From contig NZ_LT629772.1 in the NCBI RefSeq assembly GCF_900105385.1, positions 2,418,001-2,482,000 on the forward strand: DNA of 64,000 bases, in the 5' to 3' direction. Shown here piece after piece: positions 59,226-64,000 of this stretch. Position 1 is the first letter of the stretch. Every line of letters starts with the position of its first letter. The notes below the pieces were generated by a model. The model ran no database searches, had not been told where the DNA came from, and saw only the letters and a list, made by a program, of their open reading frames with translations. The position numbers were made by a program, and so were the translations under genes. This stretch comes from Microlunatus soli (GTDB lineage Bacteria; Actinomycetota; Actinomycetes; Propionibacteriales; Propionibacteriaceae).

Positions 59226-59289
59226 CACCACAGTCTTGCCGGCCGGTAGTCCCGGTGACTTGGATCTTTCGGCAGTCGCCGGTCTGCCG

Positions 59290-60219
59290 TCACGGCGCGG
59301 GATCGTCCGCGTCCCCGTTGCGGTGCCCGCCGGCGACGATGTTGGGGAATTCCTCGGCGATCCAGGCGGTCGGGCTGACCCCGGTGAACGCGACGAAATC
59401 ACGATTGAGATGGGACTGGTCGGCGAAGCCGCACTCGGCGGCGATCCGAGCAAGATCAACACCAGCAGCCCCGGCCGGATGATCATCGACGACATCGCCG
59501 ATGCTGTGTTGCTCGCTGATCCGGGCGCTGATCAAGCGGATCGACCGGTGGTAGCGCAGCAATCGATTGAACATCTTCGGACCGACACCGAACTCACGCA
59601 CGAAGAGGGTCTGCACCTGACGTCGACTGAGGAGTACGTGCTCCGACAGCCCACCGATCGATCCGGCGCCGCGGTGCCGGACCAGCCATTTCCAGGCCTC
59701 CAGCAGCTCCGGACGCATCTGCCGACGACTGTCGGACCGGTCGAGCTGGTGAGTCAGGAATCCTTGCAGGACAGCGAATCTCTCCGCCCACCCCTCGGTG
59801 TTCCCGACGCGTTCCCAGAGCCGGGTCGCCGACCGGCCGAGCAGGTCGGCGGCGTTCCAACTCTGGTCGGTGATCTCGCCCAGCGGCGTCGCCAACAGAC
59901 GTCGTACGGCCGGTGGATAGATCGCCAACTGGAGCCCGGACTGCCGCTCCGGCTGGACGACATAGCTGGCGGCGGTGTGCAGACCGGCGGCCAGCACATC
60001 GGCACGCAATGCCCTCTCACCGGTCGCCTGTTCGGGGGTGTAGCCGCCGACCACCGGACCGTCCAGGCTGATGATGAAGGTCAGATACGGCGAGGGCAGC
60101 CCGCGATGCAGCCGGGGCAGGTCGCCGTCGGAGGAGTAGCCGACCGCAGACGCGACCGCCCCGGGCAGCAGTCCGTCTGCCCGGGCGTATCCCGTCTGCT
60201 GGTCGAAGCTCGATACCAT
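59290..60219 (-). CDS. AraC-family transcriptional regulator
   Basis: A 309-aa regulator. The N-terminal part (LPSPYLTFIISLDGPVVGGY, SGLQLAIYPPAVRRLLATPL) is a cupin-like or DUF6597-like sensor, and the C-terminal HTH domain spans GGLSEHVLLSRRQVQTLFVR and DLARIAAECGFADQSHLNRD ending in FVAFTGVSPTAWI. ATG 60219. The neighbour VOC gene is the likely target. Confidence 0.9.
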   Translation of the reverse strand: MVSSFDQQTGYARADGLLPGAVASAVGYSSDGDLPRLHRGLPSPYLTFIISLDGPVVGGYTPEQATGERALRADVLAAGLHTAASYVVQPERQSGLQLAIYPPAVRRLLATPLGEITDQSWNAADLLGRSATRLWERVGNTEGWAERFAVLQGFLTHQLDRSDSRRQMRPELLEAWKWLVRHRGAGSIGGLSEHVLLSRRQVQTLFVREFGVGPKMFNRLLRYHRSIRLISARISEQHSIGDVVDDHPAGAAGVDLARIAAECGFADQSHLNRDFVAFTGVSPTAWIAEEFPNIVAGGHRNGDADDPAP

Positions 60220-60289
60220 CGCCGCCCATCCTGCCTCCGCGCGACGGTCCGGACCAGTGTCCTGCCAGGACGGTCCTGGGATCTTCTGT

Positions 60290-60799
60290 TCACTCGGTCG
60301 GCCAACCGTGCCGCCGGAACGCGGTCAGCACATCGTCCTTGGCGACGTCGAGATCCTCCCGGATCAGGTCCGCGTCGCGATCGTCGCGGAGCACCAGGTG
60401 TCGGTCGTCGTACATCGCCCTGGTGACCTGGGCCCGGGAGAATCGCTTCTTCTTGCTGCCCTTGATGATGATCACTTCGTCGGCACTGATGCTGATCTTG
60501 CTCAGCTCACCGGCGATGCCGAGCCCGGCGAGGACGCCGGCGACCGCACCGATGGCGATCAGGATCCACGATCCGACCGTGGACGACAACTTCTCCAACA
60601 GCCGCCGTGGCCCCTCGAACGGCAACCAGTCCTGCCCGTCGGCCCACTGCATCAGGAACGGCGCCACGACACCGAGCGCGATGCCGACCACCGTCAGGCC
60701 GATCACGATCACGGCCTGGTGCGCCGGCTTGACCTCCAGAACGGTCCGCTCGCTGGCGCCGTGTTCCGAGGACGGTCGCGACGATTCATGGTCAGCCAC
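60290..60799 (-). CDS. YqeB-family membrane protein
   Basis: A 169-aa protein with two membrane helices (AVIVIGLTVVGIALGVVAPF and SWILIAIGAVAGVLAGLGIA) and a C-terminal PH-like domain (ISISADEVIIIKGSKKKRFS, VTRAMYDDRHLVLRDDRDAD, ending FRRHGWPTE), the arrangement of the YqeB family. GTG 60799 is the start; a longer frame has no family match. Divergent from a TetR gene with an operator between them. Confidence 0.8.
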   Translation of the reverse strand: MADHESSRPSSEHGASERTVLEVKPAHQAVIVIGLTVVGIALGVVAPFLMQWADGQDWLPFEGPRRLLEKLSSTVGSWILIAIGAVAGVLAGLGIAGELSKISISADEVIIIKGSKKKRFSRAQVTRAMYDDRHLVLRDDRDADLIREDLDVAKDDVLTAFRRHGWPTE

Positions 60800-60808
60800 C
60801 GACCCATA

Positions 60809-60828
60809 ATGACACATCAGTGTGTCAT
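60809..60828. promoter_or_regulatory. 20-bp palindromic operator
   Basis: ATGACACA-TCAG-TGTGTCAT, an 8-bp perfect inverted repeat with 4-bp centre, in the gap between YqeB and the TetR gene; a typical TetR-type site. Confidence 0.6.
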
Positions 60829-60844
60829 GTCGGAACGTCGCGAA

Positions 60845-60873
60845 TGTGACTTGTTGCAGATTGGCTCTATAGT
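60845..60873 (+). promoter_or_regulatory. promoter of the TetR gene (leaderless)
   Basis: TGTGAC (60845-60850), 17-bp spacer, TATAGT (60868-60873), 8 nt to GTG 60882; no Shine-Dalgarno. Confidence 0.55.
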
Positions 60874-60881
60874 CGGGGATT

Positions 60882-61520
60882 GTGAACGACCCAGCCGACT
60901 CCGCCGACTCGGTGCAACCACCGTCCGCGGCACCCCGATCGGCGGCCAGCCGACGCACTCGACGGCTGATCATCGATGCCGCGATCGAGACCCTCGGACA
61001 ACGGCAGTCAGCGGCACTCGGCGAGATCGCCGACGCCGCCGGAGTGAGCCGCTCGACCCTGCATCGACAGTTCGCCGACCGCACGGCCCTGTTGTCCGCC
61101 GTCGACGACGAGTGTCGACACCGCTTCGACGACGCGAGCCGGCGAGCGCAGGTCTTCACCGGCACCGGATTGGAGGCGATCGGCCGACTCGCCCAGGAGT
61201 ATCTCGACCTGGGGCCGGTGCTGTCGTTGATCTTCGCCGACAACGCACTGATCGACCCCGACAACTGGGAAGACGTGGAGGAGCGCGACGGCAGCGGAGG
61301 CAGCGACGAGCTGAACGGCGGCACCGGCTTGGCCGCGATCATCGAACGCGGCCACCACGACGGCAGCATCGACGCCGCCCTGCCCACCCCATGGATCGTC
61401 ACCACGCTGTGGGTCCTGCTGTTCGGCGCCTGGCAGGTGCAGTCCTCCGGTGCCGCACGCCACGAGGTGTCGGCACTCCTCGCACGAACCCTGATCGGCG
61501 CGCTCGGCCACCGCACCTGA
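60882..61520 (+). CDS. TetR/AcrR-family transcriptional regulator
   Basis: A 212-aa repressor. HTH: RRTRRLIIDAAIETLGQRQS then LGEIADAAGVSRSTLHRQFA. The ligand domain is helical and ends GAWQVQSSGAARHEVSALLA. The gene is divergent from YqeB, with a 20-bp palindrome and its own promoter between them, so it probably represses itself and YqeB. Confidence 0.9.
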   Translation: MNDPADSADSVQPPSAAPRSAASRRTRRLIIDAAIETLGQRQSAALGEIADAAGVSRSTLHRQFADRTALLSAVDDECRHRFDDASRRAQVFTGTGLEAIGRLAQEYLDLGPVLSLIFADNALIDPDNWEDVEERDGSGGSDELNGGTGLAAIIERGHHDGSIDAALPTPWIVTTLWVLLFGAWQVQSSGAARHEVSALLARTLIGALGHRT

Positions 61521-61581
61521 AGTCTTCGCGCACACCATCTCCGCGCGACTTAATCCGATGCCGGCCGCGACGGCGATTCGC

Positions 61582-61594
61582 TACGGTTCCGTGC
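61582..61594 (+). promoter_or_regulatory. -10 box of the BadF-type kinase gene
   Basis: TACGGT at 61582-61587, 7 nt before ATG 61595; no Shine-Dalgarno. Confidence 0.5.
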
Positions 61595-62563
61595 ATGCCG
61601 CGCTTTGTGATCGCCGTCGATGCCGGCGGCACGCATACGCGGGTCGGCTGCTTCGCCCTGGACGGCAGCAGACTGGGCGGTGCCACCGGACCGGGCGGCA
61701 GCCCGAATCACAATCACGATGCGGCCGAGAACGTCGCCGCAACGCTGGCCGACGCACTGCGCAACGGCGGACTGGACAGCACCGAAGCCGTTGCCCTGCT
61801 CGCCGGAGTGGCGGCCTTCGTCAACGGTCGCGACAATCCGTGGGCCGAGTCCTTCATCCGATCACCCGGGTTGTGCTGCCCGACCAAGATCGTCAACGAT
61901 GCGGTCGTCGCGCACGCCGGAGCGCTCGCCGGTGAGCCCGGCGTGATCGTGGTCGCCGGGACCGGCTCGATGATCGCGGCGATCACCGAGGCCGGCGAGA
62001 TGATCGAAAGCGGTGACCTCCAGCACTATGCCGGCGGCGCCCGCCATCTCGTCTTCGATGCCATGCATCGGGTGTTCACCGGCCAGATCGGCGAGGCGGA
62101 CGCAACGTTGATCGGGGAGATTCTCCTGTACTGGAAGGCTTCCGATGTCGATCAGCTGCGGCGGATCGTCCTTGATCTTCGCGCGCAGGACCGCAACGAC
62201 GTCAAGCGGCGTTACGGTGATCTTGCTCCGTTGATCACCGCTGCTGCCGACACCTCCCCACTCGCCGACGCCGCATTGCGCACGCTCACCACCAAGACGG
62301 CGGTTGGCATCGCACTGCTGGCGCCCTTGATCACCGGGGTGCGGGCGCCGGTCGCCCTGGCCGGCTCGCTGGCCACCGCGCCGACCTTCGTACGACGCCT
62401 CGACGAGGACCTGACCCTGCTCACCGCTGGCGGCGACACGTCCGGTCAGGTCATCGAGATCGCGACAACGATCCTTGATCCCGTGGGCGGGGCCGCACTG
62501 CTGGCCCTCGAGATCGCAGGGGTCCCCCGAAGCGCCGAGCTGATCACTCAGCTGCAGAACTGA
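61595..62563 (+). CDS. BadF/BadG-type ATPase, N-acetylglucosamine kinase-like
   Basis: A 322-aa kinase of the ASKHA fold: phosphate-1 motif VIAVDAGGTHTRVGCFALDG, phosphate-2/adenosine region VIVVAGTGSMIAAI, and KIVNDAVVAHAGALAG. The closest characterised relatives are N-acetylglucosamine kinases acting on free amino sugars; benzoyl-CoA reductase-type activation is unlikely without partners. ATG 61595 matches the family; a very long frame upstream is antisense to the AraC and YqeB genes. Confidence 0.85.
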   Translation: MPRFVIAVDAGGTHTRVGCFALDGSRLGGATGPGGSPNHNHDAAENVAATLADALRNGGLDSTEAVALLAGVAAFVNGRDNPWAESFIRSPGLCCPTKIVNDAVVAHAGALAGEPGVIVVAGTGSMIAAITEAGEMIESGDLQHYAGGARHLVFDAMHRVFTGQIGEADATLIGEILLYWKASDVDQLRRIVLDLRAQDRNDVKRRYGDLAPLITAAADTSPLADAALRTLTTKTAVGIALLAPLITGVRAPVALAGSLATAPTFVRRLDEDLTLLTAGGDTSGQVIEIATTILDPVGGAALLALEIAGVPRSAELITQLQN

Positions 62564-62811
62564 CGCCCTACCGGAACCGCCGACGGGGCCTGCCGGATGT
62601 CCGGCGCCAACCGGTCGGCAACCCGCCGCAATCCCGCCGCGACCACCGACCGGAGGTCGGCGCGAGGACGCAATCGGCGCTGCTCGTTGATCAGTCGCCG
62701 GGCCGCACCCTCGCTGTGAAGATCGGCAACACTTCGCCCGGCCAGCAGACGGCCGAAGTAGGGATCACTCCCGGCAGTGCCCGTCTCGTGGAACCTCGAG
62801 TTGCTGTTCAT
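62548..62811 (-). CDS. small conserved protein of unknown function
   Basis: An 87-aa protein (ATG 62811; ATG 62820 is also in frame): MNSNSRFHETGTAGSDPYFG, then LLAGRSVADLHSEGAARRLI and a basic C-terminus. It overlaps the end of the kinase gene by 16 bp and is divergent from the winged-helix regulator across an 18-bp inverted repeat, so it is probably that regulator's target. No motif recognised. Confidence 0.55.
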   Translation of the reverse strand: MNSNSRFHETGTAGSDPYFGRLLAGRSVADLHSEGAARRLINEQRRLRPRADLRSVVAAGLRRVADRLAPDIRQAPSAVPVGRQFCS

Positions 62812-62829
62812 GACGTCCATCGTAGGTTG

Positions 62830-62873
62830 CGCACCGACTATTGCGCAATAGGTAGTGCGCAATAGTTGGTGCG
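62830..62873. promoter_or_regulatory. 18-bp inverted repeat operator between divergent genes
   Basis: CGCACCGACTATTGCGCA (62830-62847) and TGCGCAATAGTTGGTGCG (62856-62873) are reverse complements except for one base, with 8 bp between. Within it CTATTGCGCAATAG is itself a perfect palindrome. It covers the promoter region of the regulator at 62894 and of the small gene on the other side. Confidence 0.85.
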
Positions 62874-62881
62874 AAAGTGTG

Positions 62882-62893
62882 TAGGCTGCTCGC
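62882..62893 (+). promoter_or_regulatory. -10 box of the winged-helix regulator gene
   Basis: TAGGCT at 62882-62887, 6 nt before ATG 62894; no Shine-Dalgarno. It starts 8 bp beyond the inverted repeat. Confidence 0.5.
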
Positions 62894-63469
62894 ATGGCCG
62901 AACCCCCCGTCGTCAGTGACCCGCGGGTGCTCCGCGCGATCGCGCACCCGACCCGCGGCCGGATCCTGTCCGAGCTCAGTGCCGTGGGCACCGCCCGAGC
63001 CGCCGACCTCGCCCGAGATCTCGGGATTCCCGCCAACCAGGCGAGCTTCCATCTCCGCCAGCTCGCCAAGTACGGGCTGGTCGAGGAGGCGCCCGATCAG
63101 GCTCGTGATCGGCGCGACCGGGTCTGGCGGCCATCGGCCGAACACGGCTATCAGGTGAACCTGAAGACCCTGGAGCGGACCACCGGCGGCGAGGGAGCGG
63201 TCGCGGTCTACAAGAATCACGTGCAGGCCCGGGCCGGCTATCTGGTCGACCGGGCGATGCAGGACGAGGAGGACGACGGCGGTGGCGACCGGTCGATCAT
63301 CGACTCCGCGATCCGCCTCACCGCCGAGGAGCGCAACGAGTTCGCCGCGGAGGTGTCCGACCTGCTGGACCGTTGGTCGGATCGCACCCGGGACCGGGGG
63401 GCGGAGCGGCGCACCTATTCGTTCTTCCTGGTGTTCCAGCCCTATCCCCCGCTCGGGCCGACGCCCTGA
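62894..63469 (+). CDS. winged-helix (ArsR-type) transcriptional regulator
   Basis: A 191-aa regulator related to the protein at 3638. HTH: VLRAIAHPTRGRILSELSAV, LARDLGIPANQASFHLRQLA KYGLV; wing near DRRDRVWRPS. The rest is helical with an acidic patch (QDEEDDGGGD) and ends FFLVFQPYPPLGP. Likely binds the large inverted repeat upstream and regulates itself and the divergent small gene. Confidence 0.87.
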   Translation: MAEPPVVSDPRVLRAIAHPTRGRILSELSAVGTARAADLARDLGIPANQASFHLRQLAKYGLVEEAPDQARDRRDRVWRPSAEHGYQVNLKTLERTTGGEGAVAVYKNHVQARAGYLVDRAMQDEEDDGGGDRSIIDSAIRLTAEERNEFAAEVSDLLDRWSDRTRDRGAERRTYSFFLVFQPYPPLGPTP

Positions 63470-63470
63470 G

Positions 63471-63890
63471 TCAGCGGAAGGCGGCACGGACCCGGGGTGC
63501 GTTGATCACCACCGCGACGCCGCCGAGGCAGGCCGCGCAGCCGAGCTGGATGATCTTGAACCAGGACGGTGCGACGTCCGGGATGATCATCAGTCCGACG
63601 ATCACGATCGGCACCACGATCGAGACGATCTGCAGCCGCCGGAAGGCCCAGCGCCGACCCTGCGATGCCGCCGCGGCGAACCAGAGGAACGCCGCACCAC
63701 TGCCGACCACACCTGCCGACCGGCCCCACATGAAAGAACTGACGCCGACACCGTGCCCGGTGCCGGTGAAGATCAGATCGATGATCAACAGCAGCCCGCC
63801 GAGTCCGAGGTAGCCGATCAGTGCGATCCGGGCGAGCCGCAACGCCGATCCGACCGGGCTCGTGGCAGTACTGATGTTTCCTTGTTGCAT
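63471..63890 (-). CDS. four-helix membrane protein of unknown function
   Basis: A 139-aa protein with hydrophobic segments at about residues 18-41, 51-72, 83-103 and 107-128. ATG 63890 is preceded by AAAGGAA. It converges with the regulator gene (1-bp gap). No motif or family recognised. The remaining 110 bp to the window end show no gene. Confidence 0.65.
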   Translation of the reverse strand: MQQGNISTATSPVGSALRLARIALIGYLGLGGLLLIIDLIFTGTGHGVGVSSFMWGRSAGVVGSGAAFLWFAAAASQGRRWAFRRLQIVSIVVPIVIVGLMIIPDVAPSWFKIIQLGCAACLGGVAVVINAPRVRAAFR

Positions 63891-64000
63891 GGCGATTCCT
63901 TTCGATCACGCGGCCGACTCTCCCGACCACGTTTCGACGGTAGGAATCGGTCAGCAGCGGCTGTAGGGGTTTGGACGCCGACCACGGTGGGGTCGTCCGG

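Noticed and set aside
59065-60426. 453-codon plus-strand frame opposite the VOC and AraC genes
   Set aside because: Antisense of two genes with clear domains.
60257-62563. 768-codon frame that ends with the sugar kinase
   Set aside because: Only the last 322 codons match the kinase family; the upstream part is antisense to YqeB and out of frame with the TetR gene, so ATG 61595 is used.

Overview
The window is high-GC, gene-dense actinobacterial DNA with short intergenic gaps and many GTG starts. The gene set (1707-type SHOCT-like proteins, a LytR C-terminal protein, a tRNA-adenosine-deaminase-associated protein, a DUF222/HNH-type protein, small-type SRP RNA, dnaX-ybaB-recR, menaquinone-type menB) fits Propionibacteriales, perhaps a Microlunatus-like soil organism. 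That placement is an inference; there is no rRNA here. Several genes carry a TAnnnT box 6-8 nt before the start codon and no Shine-Dalgarno, the usual look of leaderless actinobacterial genes.

Layout. 1-3.5 kb: the end of a 3-oxoacid CoA-transferase operon (scoA, scoB), three small membrane proteins, and aspartokinase with a well-formed internal start for a beta subunit. 3.6-7 kb: an accessory block of regulator, nucleotidyltransferase, esterase and a frameshifted phosphotransferase, reminiscent of drug-modification genes. 7-11.3 kb: a Gfo/Idh/MocA oxidoreductase, a secreted beta-propeller-like protein, and a divergent ECF sigma factor / Ser-Thr kinase pair. 11.3-17.7 kb: the recR-ybaB-dnaX operon, a HAD hydrolase, SRP RNA, two 1707-type proteins plus a decayed third, and tRNA-Ser(GGA). 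17.7-20.2 kb: a stretch without ordinary genes that holds strong hairpins, two similar promoters and a series of small ORFs, each with a Shine-Dalgarno. One encodes a 29-residue peptide with two cysteines; others are Arg-rich. 20.2-29.3 kb: PhoD phosphatase, a LytR_C protein, a K+/H+ antiporter, a MarR regulator, a D-amino-acid operon, tRNA-Ser(CGA) and a DUF2510 protein.

29.4-52.4 kb looks like an assembled sugar/sugar-acid utilisation island: LacI regulator, sugar ABC importer (no ATPase), tautomerase, epimerase and aldo-keto reductase; then GH5 glycosidase, zinc alcohol dehydrogenase and IlvD/Edd dehydratase with a second LacI; then an oligopeptide/oligosaccharide-type ABC importer with a permease-ATPase fusion; then an RraA-like aldolase and two enolase-superfamily dehydratases. 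TTTCG repeats in three of its promoters suggest shared LacI-type control. A DUF222 protein and a 25-codon HAD remnant sit in the middle and mark a rearrangement point. A plausible reading is oligosaccharide import, cytoplasmic hydrolysis, oxidation to aldonates, dehydration and aldol cleavage; the substrate is not readable from the sequence.

52.4-64 kb returns to housekeeping and regulation: tadA and its partner, upp, an MFS transporter divergent from a GlxA-type regulator, menB, a NYN-domain protein, an AraC/VOC pair, YqeB divergent from a TetR regulator, a BadF-type sugar kinase, and a winged-helix regulator facing a small protein across an 18-bp inverted repeat. No insertion sequence, prophage or CRISPR array was seen.
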